Part shown: positions 17,065-25,340 of the stretch, piece after piece
How the letters are laid out: each line of letters starts with the position of its first letter
Position numbering within the stretch: position 1 is the first letter of the stretch
Assembly: GCF_949769195.1 (NCBI RefSeq)
Contig: NZ_OX458333.1
Span: 2,356,001 to 2,420,000, forward strand
Source: Methylocaldum szegediense
GTDB taxonomy: Bacteria; Pseudomonadota; Gammaproteobacteria; Methylococcales; Methylococcaceae
DNA: 64,000 bases
Reading direction: 5' to 3'
Translations under genes and position numbers: made by a program
The notes under the pieces: model-generated
What the model was told of the DNA's origin: nothing
What the model saw: the letters and a program-made list of their open reading frames with translations, nothing else
Databases searched by the model: none

Positions 17065-18305
17065 AAAAAAACGGCGGACTCGCTTGGGGCCTGTGGATCT
17101 TTTTGATGTACATCCTATCGGGGCCGGTAGCGGCCGACACCGAACCCGCGCTCGTATCGACCGGACCGGTGAACATTTTCGAGGAGCTCGAGCGCGGCTT
17201 CTATTCGCGCATCAATGTGTTGGTCTTCGGAATTTTCCAGGAACCGGAAATGAATTCGCGCCTGAATCCTAATAATTTCCTGGAGATTTCCACCTACCAG
17301 GCATCGATCAACCCGCGCGTGGATCTTAACCTGGATTTTCGACGTCTGGAGCTGGGCATCAAGCAACGCTTCATCTACCTCTGGCAACGCTGGGACGAAG
17401 GGTTTCCGGAGGGCGAGGAAGACAGTCTGGCACAGTTCTACACGAACGAGTGGTTCGCGCGGTACCGGGTGACGGATGAATTATTCGTCTCCTACGGCCG
17501 TGAGAATCTGCAATGGGGACCGTCGGTGCTGTTGTCTTCGTCCAATCCGTTCAACAAGGAAAACGGACGGAACAACCCGAGGGTCGAAGTTCCCGGACTC
17601 GGATATGCTCGGGCGGTGTGGATACCGAACTCTACCTGGGCGGTTTCGTTCATCGCCAACACGGATGAAGGCCGGTTAGGACGGCAGCAAGGCTTCGGCC
17701 TCAGCCAGTCCGGATTCGCGGGCGGCTCGACCCAGGCAGACGATTTTCAGCCCGGCTACGCCTTGAAGATCGACTGGACTGGGGAAGGAAAGTATTTTTC
17801 CGTCATCCCTTCGTACCGCGAGCACACCGGCTACCGAGTCGGCTTTTTCGGCGGCTGGAACGTAACCGACGCGTTGCTGGTTTACGGAGAGGGTTCCCAC
17901 GGCGATTACGGCGACTTCGAACTGCTCGGGGGTGCCTCGTACACCTTCGAGGCTGGACCGACCATCAACCTGGAATATTTCCATAACGAAAACGGTTGCA
18001 TCGACGACCGCATCGACCTGTGTTTCCGCCGGGGCAAAATCGACCCAACCGATCCCATGTTCCGCCAGGACTACATGATGTTCCAGTATTCGGATACGGA
18101 AGTGTGGAACGATTTCAACATCAACCTCCGGGTCATCCACAACTTGAACGATCAATCCAGCCGCCTTATCGGCATCTTCGAATACGAAGCCACCGACCAT
18201 ACCCTTCTGTACGTGATCGCCAACGGTTTTACCGGCTCCCGCGACAGCGAATTCGGGAGCCTTTTGAATTATTCGTTCTTCGTGGGTGCCGCATACACGT
18301 TCTAG
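17061..18305 (+). CDS. Outer-membrane beta-barrel protein of the export system
   Basis: 414 aa. A signal peptide covers about residues 1-26 (ends VAADTEP). Alternating aromatic and hydrophobic strands run throughout and the protein ends in ...GAAYTF, the C-terminal aromatic signature for BAM-dependent outer-membrane proteins. I do not recognise a specific family. The 4-base overlap with the LolA-like gene argues for a joint role in placing or passing the product at the outer membrane. It may instead be an unrelated porin-like protein. Confidence 0.7.
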   Translation: MKKNGGLAWGLWIFLMYILSGPVAADTEPALVSTGPVNIFEELERGFYSRINVLVFGIFQEPEMNSRLNPNNFLEISTYQASINPRVDLNLDFRRLELGIKQRFIYLWQRWDEGFPEGEEDSLAQFYTNEWFARYRVTDELFVSYGRENLQWGPSVLLSSSNPFNKENGRNNPRVEVPGLGYARAVWIPNSTWAVSFIANTDEGRLGRQQGFGLSQSGFAGGSTQADDFQPGYALKIDWTGEGKYFSVIPSYREHTGYRVGFFGGWNVTDALLVYGEGSHGDYGDFELLGGASYTFEAGPTINLEYFHNENGCIDDRIDLCFRRGKIDPTDPMFRQDYMMFQYSDTEVWNDFNINLRVIHNLNDQSSRLIGIFEYEATDHTLLYVIANGFTGSRDSEFGSLLNYSFFVGAAYTF

Positions 18306-18396
18306 CCATGAAACAAGCTCAGCGCGATCGCCCGAATGCCATGAAACAGCAGCGAACTCGACCACACTTCGTTATTACTTTCAGGAGGCGCTTCCC

Positions 18397-19788
18397 ATGA
18401 GTGCGAACCCCACTTTCGCCTTCGTCACAATCGGCAGCGGCTCCTATGTGGGGTCCACCGTGCGCGACATCATCCTCGCCAACGCGCTCCATCGACGCGG
18501 TTTCAAAGTCGTGGTCTATTGGATGATGGAATGCAAACCGGAACTCGTGGCAGACGGCATCCGGCAAAGGATGCTCTGTTATGGCCCTCGCTACCATTTC
18601 CGGCAGCCATCCGAAATTCTGGACAAGATCGTCGGGCCGCTCCTGTTCCTTTTTCCCGCGCGAGAGAGAGTTCGCATCGCTCAGGGTATGCCGGGCTATG
18701 TCGACCGGCTCTTGGGAAATCTCACGAGCTGCCTGCACCGAACACCGGATCCAGACCCTTTGCTCGTGAAACGGCTGATCAAGTTTATGGCGCTGGACGG
18801 CGTCAGCCATCTCATGATGAGCTTCGCCGCGATTTCTCCTATCGCGCTGGCGGCCAAGAAAAATAGCGATCACCCTTTCGATTACCTGGTGACTTTTCAA
18901 GGCGACGAGCATTTTGCCAGCTACGCGCGCAAGGCAGGGCTGCTGCCCGAATTCCGCCAGCGACTGAAAGACGTCGTTCAAGGCTCTCCCTGGCCCGCTG
19001 TGGTCATTAGTCACGATTATCTCGACCGCATCGTCGAGGAAATGGGCCTCGACCGCGAACGTTTGCGGGTCATTTATAACGGTATCGAACTTGCGCGCGA
19101 CAACGAAAAGCCGCCATTTGCCGTACTCAACACCGTGTTCCCGGATCTGAAGGAAGACACACCGATCGTCTCGTATGTCGGGCGCCAGGAGAGCGAGAAA
19201 GGCATTGATTTATTGCTTTACGCGGCCAAGCTTCTCGAAGTCCGTCGGATCCCCATGCAACTGGTGGTTTGCGGGTCTACGGCCAAGGGGCAATCCTACC
19301 GGAACGCGATCGTCGATATCGCCGATCATTTACGTTTGGCCGTTCACCATGCCGGGCAGATTTCATCCGAGATTCGCGATGCGCTTTACGCGCATAGCCG
19401 ATGTGTTGTGTATCCGTCCATCTGCCGCGAGCCTTTTGGCCTGGTCGCCGTCGAGGCCATGAACCGCGGAACGCCCGTGATCGTTCCCGACTACGGCGGC
19501 ATCACGGAAGTCGTTCGCCATAGCGATAAAGCTGGCGGACTGACCTTTAAGGCCTGGGACAGCGCGGACTTGGCCCTGAAGCTTGAGCAATTGCTTACGG
19601 ACGGCATGATGCATCGGAAGCTGAGCAGCCAAGCCCGCGACATCGCTGCGAAGTTTAACGTTGAATACATGACCGACGCCGTACTGGAGCATATCGGTAT
19701 CGGCTCAGTAAGACGGGATCCGGACGATATCTGCACGGAACAGCCGAGAAACCCTGCTTTACGGGAATCGCATCGCGCCCGCGCTTGA
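18397..19788 (+). CDS. Glycosyltransferase, GT4-like (retaining)
   Basis: 463 aa from the ATG at 18397, which has AGGAGG ten bases upstream; longer in-frame starts overlap the previous gene region without a site. The GT-B C-terminal half shows VSYVGRQESEKGIDLLL (about residue 260), then REPFGLVAVEAMNRGTP with the E-x7-E motif. It likely transfers a sugar from a nucleotide donor onto the cluster product. The N-terminal half opens with VTIGSGSYVGST, a phosphate-binding type loop. No signal peptide is seen, so it acts in the cytoplasm. Confidence 0.82.
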   Translation: MSANPTFAFVTIGSGSYVGSTVRDIILANALHRRGFKVVVYWMMECKPELVADGIRQRMLCYGPRYHFRQPSEILDKIVGPLLFLFPARERVRIAQGMPGYVDRLLGNLTSCLHRTPDPDPLLVKRLIKFMALDGVSHLMMSFAAISPIALAAKKNSDHPFDYLVTFQGDEHFASYARKAGLLPEFRQRLKDVVQGSPWPAVVISHDYLDRIVEEMGLDRERLRVIYNGIELARDNEKPPFAVLNTVFPDLKEDTPIVSYVGRQESEKGIDLLLYAAKLLEVRRIPMQLVVCGSTAKGQSYRNAIVDIADHLRLAVHHAGQISSEIRDALYAHSRCVVYPSICREPFGLVAVEAMNRGTPVIVPDYGGITEVVRHSDKAGGLTFKAWDSADLALKLEQLLTDGMMHRKLSSQARDIAAKFNVEYMTDAVLEHIGIGSVRRDPDDICTEQPRNPALRESHRARA

Positions 19789-20054
19789 GCTTCCATTTTT
19801 TCGTCTAGAATGCGTCACGAATCGGTTGGAAAACACATGACAGGGAGGAGAAAAGAGGCATAAATCGCATACAGGTACGCTTAGGAAGGCTCGGATGAAC
19901 TCTCCCGATGGCTGCCGGCAACTAACGAAACCGCTTTAAACGGAAAGGTTACAGTTCAAGCCTGTTCCAGAGCAGGAGGGCTCGCCCAAAGCTGTCTTAG
20001 AACATCTCTTCAGTTGGCCAGGGAGTTGGCCTATAGCTTACATGGAGGTTGGTA

Positions 20055-21431
20055 ATGAAAAATTCGCTTTGCAGGTTTGTGATCCTATCGAGTGTGATAG
20101 GAAGCCTGCTCGGATTGTTTTGCGGCGGAGCGTTCGCCAATGACAGTCTAATCTACGGCCAAGAAGTCGACCTGGCGGAATGCTCCGGCTGGCTGGTCGA
20201 CAATAGCACGTGGCCCGCCATAGAAAGAAATGCTGTGTACTGGTTCGTACACGCGATTCCGGTGTATCCGCCGGGCGGGCACTTCCGGTTCCGGGCCGAG
20301 TTCCCCCAATCACGCTACATGTCCTGGCAAAACCACGATGCCGTGGGATTTTCGACGGCTCTCCTGGCCGACACCGACATCGAGCCCGAACGGGGCGACA
20401 ATCCCTTTCGGCCCAATACGCCCTACTCTCCCGGTAGCACCTACTCCGTCGATTTGCTCGATGCCCCTCCTCAGGCAAGACCGCTGCCGGAATCCCGGCC
20501 GAAAAACATCCTGTATGGTGGCTATCGTTATGACGGCAGCGCGACCGAATACAACAGCGTCGTTTACCGTGTTTTTTTACCGGATCCGGGCAAGGGCGCG
20601 CTCGGCGGCGTACCACGACCCAATTGGTATTTCGTCGTGGACGATCCCGAACAGACCAGCCTGGAAGCCATCCATGAAATGTGCAAGAAAATACGAGAAC
20701 TCCAGGAAACACACAAACAGTTCCTGATCACGTCAATTCAATCGGTTCAATCGTTTGCCGATGAACAAGGCATGTCGCTTTCAAGCACCAAAAAGCAAGC
20801 GCGTGACCAGCGGGTGATCAATGGCCCGTCTGCGGATGGCGCGTTTCCGTCTCCGTCCACATCCGATTTCGAGGAAATTGCCCACTATCGCGCGGTGCCT
20901 CCGAATCCGAACGGCGAAGGCATCTATTTCAACGCCCAGACCGGGTACCTTCAGGTATACCTGGGTCCGTCGCGCAAGGAGATCACGATCGTGCGCTTCA
21001 AAGCGCCCACCTTCCCCGATACCCAAGGCATTCAAGGCGTTTCGGAAGAGATCTCCGGCAATGAACAACTGCGCTATTGGTCTTTGTGCGCGCAAGACGC
21101 CACCGCGGCCCTCGCAACCACCGGCTGCCTTTACGACGCCCAAGTCGTGCCGGACGGCGATGACTACGTGACGGTCGCTTTCTCCGATCCCGAGAGCCGT
21201 CCGAGCAACGCGATCAACTGGTTGCCTGCCAGTGGCGACATTCCGGGGCTGATTCTGCGCCACATGCAGCCAAACCCGATCTTTACCGAGGCGCTGCTTT
21301 ACTATGACGGCGACAGAACCGATGCGGCCGCCATTAGCGCGCACATGGGCGAGTATTTTCCGCGCGTCACGATATGCACCAAGGCTGAATTCGAGCGCGA
21401 TCGCTGCGGGCTGACCGCACCGACGAATTGA
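20055..21431 (+). CDS. Secreted protein of unknown function
   Basis: 458 aa. A long signal peptide covers about residues 1-30 (ends AFAND). The ATG at 20055 has GGAGG six bases upstream. The middle and end contain YWSLCAQDA, CLYDAQV and ILRHMQPNP, motifs I have seen in a widespread but uncharacterised exported family; I cannot assign a reaction. Four cysteines in the mature part may form disulfides. It sits between the glycosyltransferase and sulfotransferase genes in the same orientation, so a periplasmic role in handling or modifying the product is possible. Confidence 0.65.
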   Translation: MKNSLCRFVILSSVIGSLLGLFCGGAFANDSLIYGQEVDLAECSGWLVDNSTWPAIERNAVYWFVHAIPVYPPGGHFRFRAEFPQSRYMSWQNHDAVGFSTALLADTDIEPERGDNPFRPNTPYSPGSTYSVDLLDAPPQARPLPESRPKNILYGGYRYDGSATEYNSVVYRVFLPDPGKGALGGVPRPNWYFVVDDPEQTSLEAIHEMCKKIRELQETHKQFLITSIQSVQSFADEQGMSLSSTKKQARDQRVINGPSADGAFPSPSTSDFEEIAHYRAVPPNPNGEGIYFNAQTGYLQVYLGPSRKEITIVRFKAPTFPDTQGIQGVSEEISGNEQLRYWSLCAQDATAALATTGCLYDAQVVPDGDDYVTVAFSDPESRPSNAINWLPASGDIPGLILRHMQPNPIFTEALLYYDGDRTDAAAISAHMGEYFPRVTICTKAEFERDRCGLTAPTN

Positions 21432-21518
21432 TGTACCGACACCGGCGCCGCCGCATGTCGTCATGGAGGAGACGCCTCGCTGCCACTCATTTCAAACTCA
21501 TGAGGAGGAAGAACTCAA

Positions 21519-22697
21519 ATGGACCTGTCCACAAGCACCGCGGATAGCGCGACACAACAACGGAAAAAATCGTACGCCAAGATCTGGCTTGGAAGTCATC
21601 TTTTCGCCTGGCTGAAAATGTTGGCCCACAATCGCTTCGACGTCGGGGTGCGGCGCCTGCCCCGCATAGCGGGCATGACACTCGTCATCTTGCTGGGCAG
21701 CCTGAGCCACGGTCTGCAGAGCTTGATATGGAGCCGCCGGATCCGCGAAACGGAAATCAAGCAAGCGCCCTTGTTCATCATCGGGCATTGGCGTTCCGGC
21801 ACCACATGGCTGCACGAACTGCTCGCCCTGGACGAGCGTTTCACCTATCCGACCACCTACGTATGTTTTAACCCGAACCGTTTTCTGTTGACGGAACGGT
21901 TCGACATGTACTGGCTCGGTTTTCTGTTCAAGGCACTTTTGCCAGAGAAACGGCCATTCGACAACATGGCCATGGGCTGGGACCGCCCTCAGGAGGACGA
22001 GTTTGCGCTATGTAACCTCGGATTGCCTTCCCCGTACCAGAAGATCGCCTTCCCCAATCGCAATCCCTACCCTGAATACTTCGACCTCGAACAGCTCCCG
22101 CCGCAGGAACGGCAACGCTGGAAAGACGGTTTCTTGATGTTTCTCAAGAAACTCACCGTACGCGATCCCAAGCGCATTCTTCTAAAATCACCTACCCACA
22201 CCTATCGAATCAAGCTGCTGCTCGAACTGTTTCCGGACGCCCAGTTCGTCCATATCGTGCGCGACCCTTACACCTTGTTTCTTTCCACCGTGCATTTGTG
22301 GAAATCCTTGTACGAGGCGCAGGGACTGCAAGAACCGAATTTCGAGGGCCTGGAAGACTATGTGTTCGAGAATTTCCTGCACATGTTCGAAAAGCTCGAG
22401 GAAGCACGGCCACTGCTCGCCCCTTCCCGTTTCCATGAGCTGCACTACGAGGCGCTGGTACAAGATCCAATCGGGCAGCTTCGTATCCTGTACGAGAAGC
22501 TGGAGCTCGGCGACTTCGAGCGAATGCTTCCCAAATTACAGCAATACCTGAAAGAGACGAACGATTATCGTACCAATCGCTACCAGCTAACCCCGGAATT
22601 GAAAGAGACGATTACCAGGCGCTGGGGAAAGATCATCGAACGTTATGGGTATGCCGATACCGCGTACTCGCCGATTCCCAAAAACGATGCCGCTTAA
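21519..22697 (+). CDS. PAPS-dependent sulfotransferase
   Basis: 392 aa. The 5'-phosphosulfate loop GHWRSGTTWLHELL is near residue 87, and the 3'-phosphate motif FVHIVRDPYTLFLST is near residue 243; both are intact. The family transfers sulfate from PAPS to hydroxyls of sugars, phenols or lipids. A hydrophobic stretch at about residues 45-65 hints at membrane association. AGGAGG precedes the ATG. In this cluster it most likely sulfates the sugar or a hydroxyl of the exported lipid. Confidence 0.85.
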   Translation: MDLSTSTADSATQQRKKSYAKIWLGSHLFAWLKMLAHNRFDVGVRRLPRIAGMTLVILLGSLSHGLQSLIWSRRIRETEIKQAPLFIIGHWRSGTTWLHELLALDERFTYPTTYVCFNPNRFLLTERFDMYWLGFLFKALLPEKRPFDNMAMGWDRPQEDEFALCNLGLPSPYQKIAFPNRNPYPEYFDLEQLPPQERQRWKDGFLMFLKKLTVRDPKRILLKSPTHTYRIKLLLELFPDAQFVHIVRDPYTLFLSTVHLWKSLYEAQGLQEPNFEGLEDYVFENFLHMFEKLEEARPLLAPSRFHELHYEALVQDPIGQLRILYEKLELGDFERMLPKLQQYLKETNDYRTNRYQLTPELKETITRRWGKIIERYGYADTAYSPIPKNDAA

Positions 22698-22735
22698 ACC
22701 AAAACAGTGGCATTCACTTCAAGGAGAAACAGAGC

Positions 22736-23464
22736 ATGAACGCTTATTCGCAACGATCTAATCTCGACGAAATCATCGATGACACCAACCTCAGCGGTGA
22801 CGAACTGATCAAGACCCTGGACGACCTTGTCAAAATCAACCGGTGGCTCGGAGGCACGAAAACGGTCATCTCGGCTATTGAATCAGTCCTCGCCGAGCAC
22901 GACTTGAGCCGACCGCTCGAAATCGTCGATCTCGGCTGCAGCAGCGGCGACCTTCCCAGAGCCATCGTTCGATGGTGCCGGAAAAATAATGTCCTGGTTT
23001 CTGTAACGGCGGTCGACCTAAATAAGTCTGTTATTCATTATGCAAGCGCGAGATCGGAGGATTTTCCCGAGATACGCTTCGAAGTAATGGATGTTTTTTC
23101 GGACGCTTTTAAAAGAAGGCAATTCGACGTCGCTGTGATGAGCTTGTTTCTGCATCACTTCGATAACTCGAAAGCGAAAGAGCTGCTGCGGAATTCTTAC
23201 AATCAATGCCGGCTGGCGGTAATCGTCAACGATCTGCACAGAAGCCCGATCGCTTACCATCTTTTCAAAATATTCACTTTCCTCACGCGCGCGAGCAAAA
23301 TTACCCGTCACGATGGCTTAGTTTCTATTTTACGGGGATTCAGAAAGAAGGAATTAGAAACCTTGACCGATGAATTGTCCGCCGTAAAACGAAGCATCCA
23401 ATGGAAGTGGGCGTTTCGTTGGCAACTAACTTTAATCAAGAAAACCAATTATCTCGCAAGGTGA
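22736..23464 (+). CDS. Class I SAM-dependent methyltransferase
   Basis: 242 aa. SAM-binding motif I is IVDLGCSSGDLPRA (about residues 63-76), followed by the acidic post-I residue in TAVDLNKS. The core is complete and the C-terminal third is basic and hydrophobic. It probably O-methylates the polyketide, as small methyltransferases next to type III PKS genes often do. AAGGAG precedes the ATG. The 3' half is richer in A+T than the rest of the cluster. It is the last gene before the hairpin at 23579. Confidence 0.8.
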   Translation: MNAYSQRSNLDEIIDDTNLSGDELIKTLDDLVKINRWLGGTKTVISAIESVLAEHDLSRPLEIVDLGCSSGDLPRAIVRWCRKNNVLVSVTAVDLNKSVIHYASARSEDFPEIRFEVMDVFSDAFKRRQFDVAVMSLFLHHFDNSKAKELLRNSYNQCRLAVIVNDLHRSPIAYHLFKIFTFLTRASKITRHDGLVSILRGFRKKELETLTDELSAVKRSIQWKWAFRWQLTLIKKTNYLAR

Positions 23465-23578
23465 AAAGGAAACGATCGCAACCAGAGCGTTTTCATCGCT
23501 GATGTAGGCTCGAAAAGGAACTTGCCTTTGGCAGCGAGTTAAGTTTGAAACAGGTTTCGCCCGCAACGAGTGGCTTTT

Positions 23579-23602
23579 GCAAACCCCAAGGATGGGGTTT
23601 GC
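23579..23602 (+). terminator. Hairpin at the end of the biosynthetic cluster
   Basis: GCAAACCCC (23579-23587) and GGGGTTTGC (23594-23602) form a perfect 9-bp stem with a 6-base loop. It lies about 115 bases after the methyltransferase stop. No T-run follows, so it is terminator-like only. The rest of the gap between 23465 and 23810 holds nothing I can recognise. Confidence 0.4.
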
Positions 23603-23793
23603 CCTTCGGACCAGCCCCCGCTGTCCAAATTAACAACGTGCTTTCCTGAACGCTGCTCTTCGGGCGAACCTTGTTCATCTTATTCCGCTCCCGGCGAGCT
23701 GATCTTGGCTGGCCCAAAGACAAATCTGTCGGAGCCCCATTTGGACACGCGGAGCGCGCTCAAGCATTGCCTCCCGTGAATGAATATCCAGTC

Positions 23794-24799
23794 TCGTCCA
23801 ATTAAGTAATTTAGTTGTCAAGTCCCGCAAGATCGTAAACCTTCTTTCGAAAAAGATGAGGATGGGACAGTTGCCAGTTTTTGAGAGCCTGGATCGGGGT
23901 GAGATGGCCTAAGGCCTTTTGGGGAATGTGATGATTGTACAGCTCGACATAGCGGTGCAGGGTGGTGTCCAGATCGGCGGTTGAATCGAAGTGATGGGTT
24001 TGCAACACCTCCTCGATGCGGCCATTGAAGCGTTCCACCAGGCCATTCGTTTGGGGCCGGCCCGGCGGAATCAGGCGATGTTCGATGCCTTGTTCAGTAC
24101 AGAGGCGGTCAAACTCATGCGTCCCCGAGGGCTGCCGAGTTCGGGTCAGGAAACGGTCGGTAAACTCCGAGCCGTTGTCGGTCAGGCATTTCTGGATGCG
24201 GAAAGGCGCGGCCTGAATCACCGCTTTGAGGAAGTCCTTTGCGCTTAAGGCGGAGCGGTTGGGCTTGAGGGCGACATAGACCCAGCGGGTGGCGCGGTCG
24301 ATGGCGACGAACAGGTATCGGCGGGGTTCGCCGTCGATGGCGGGCAAGTACTTAACATCCAGGTGAAGGAAGCCGGGCTCATAGGCCTTGAAGGGTTTGA
24401 CCTTCGCCTTCTCTGTAGGCGGAAGCAGGGTCTTGAGGGACGCCACCCCGTGGCGGCGCAGGCAGCGGTCTAGCCCGGAACGGGACACGGCGGGATTGAG
24501 AAATTCCCGGGTCACGGCCAGGAGATCATCCAAGGGGAGGAGCAGAGCTTGGCGGAGGTAGACCACGATGGCTTCCTGGGCGGGCGTGAGCGTGGTTCTG
24601 AGGGTGTGGGGCCGGTGTGAGGCATCTTCGACCGAGGAGCGGTGTTTCCACTTGCGGACGGTCGTTCGGCTAATGCCATGCTTTTGGGCCAAGGCGCGCT
24701 CGCTCAACGTGGACGCTTGAATGGCCTGCCGAACCGCCGGGGTGGTACGGGCGTTCTTATGAAGACGAATCTGCATGGAGAGAAACCTCACTTGGACGA
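23794..24799 (-). mobile_element. IS481-family insertion sequence (ends approximate)
   Basis: A single transposase gene is flanked by short complementary sequences: TCGTCCAA at 23794-23801 and TTGGACGA at 24792-24799, with little similarity beyond these 8 bases. I therefore regard the limits as tentative. No target duplication could be recognised. The element separates the biosynthetic cluster from an AT-rich accessory region. Confidence 0.55.
23811..24776 (-). CDS. IS481-type DDE transposase
   Basis: 321 aa from the ATG at 24776; a GTG at 24791 would add five residues. N-terminal helix-turn-helix (about residues 20-45, with KHGISRTTVRKWKH). The integrase core has DVKYLPAIDG (first Asp), LTDNGSEF (second Asp) and GLVERFNGRIEE (Glu). 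All three catalytic acids and the full length are present, so the element may be active. Confidence 0.92.
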   Translation of the reverse strand: MQIRLHKNARTTPAVRQAIQASTLSERALAQKHGISRTTVRKWKHRSSVEDASHRPHTLRTTLTPAQEAIVVYLRQALLLPLDDLLAVTREFLNPAVSRSGLDRCLRRHGVASLKTLLPPTEKAKVKPFKAYEPGFLHLDVKYLPAIDGEPRRYLFVAIDRATRWVYVALKPNRSALSAKDFLKAVIQAAPFRIQKCLTDNGSEFTDRFLTRTRQPSGTHEFDRLCTEQGIEHRLIPPGRPQTNGLVERFNGRIEEVLQTHHFDSTADLDTTLHRYVELYNHHIPQKALGHLTPIQALKNWQLSHPHLFRKKVYDLAGLDN

Positions 24800-25340
24800 A
24801 CCGAATATCTCCTGGAGAAGGCTCCGGGCTTCGAACAGAGCATAACTCCTTCTGGGTAAATAATCATACGAGACGCGACATTTAGTGGCGTTGCGATACT
24901 TTATTGGTATCAAAAAATTTTACAACTCCTCGACGGGATTCCTGCGGAAATTCTATCGATATTTATAAGTTAGAATATACACCTGGTTTAAATATATTAC
25001 AGTTTTGAGTTGCAAATATATTCCGACTATTATATTCCATACGGGTTAATGTGAGCTCTCACAAATTTCCTCCAAAAAACCAATGTCGAAAAATTTTACA
25101 TTCGCTTTTTACCACAAAACAAATTATTGATTCTAAAGCTATTATCTATTTGTCATGAGATTCGCCTAAGAGTATGTTTGGTGCTGTACGGAAAGCCATC
25201 GATAACTCGACACAACTTAGGCAAAATATGGATGTTATTATTGGTCGAGCAACAACATAGCGGTTATACGAGCTCCGTCCGGGCTGAAGCCGCAAGATGC
25301 AGATAGGACAAATGCACTTAGCAAGAAAAGGAGTATTGAT
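24800..25340. other. AT-rich intergenic region
   Basis: About 540 bases with markedly low GC compared with the flanking genes (for instance 24890-25150). No gene, hairpin or repeat with clear meaning was found. Such composition next to an insertion sequence suggests acquired DNA or a silenced promoter region for the secreted protein at 25341. Confidence 0.4.

Noticed and set aside
23794-24799. Longer terminal inverted repeats for the IS481 element
   Set aside because: Beyond the 8-base TCGTCCAA match the two ends are not clearly complementary and no target duplication was found.
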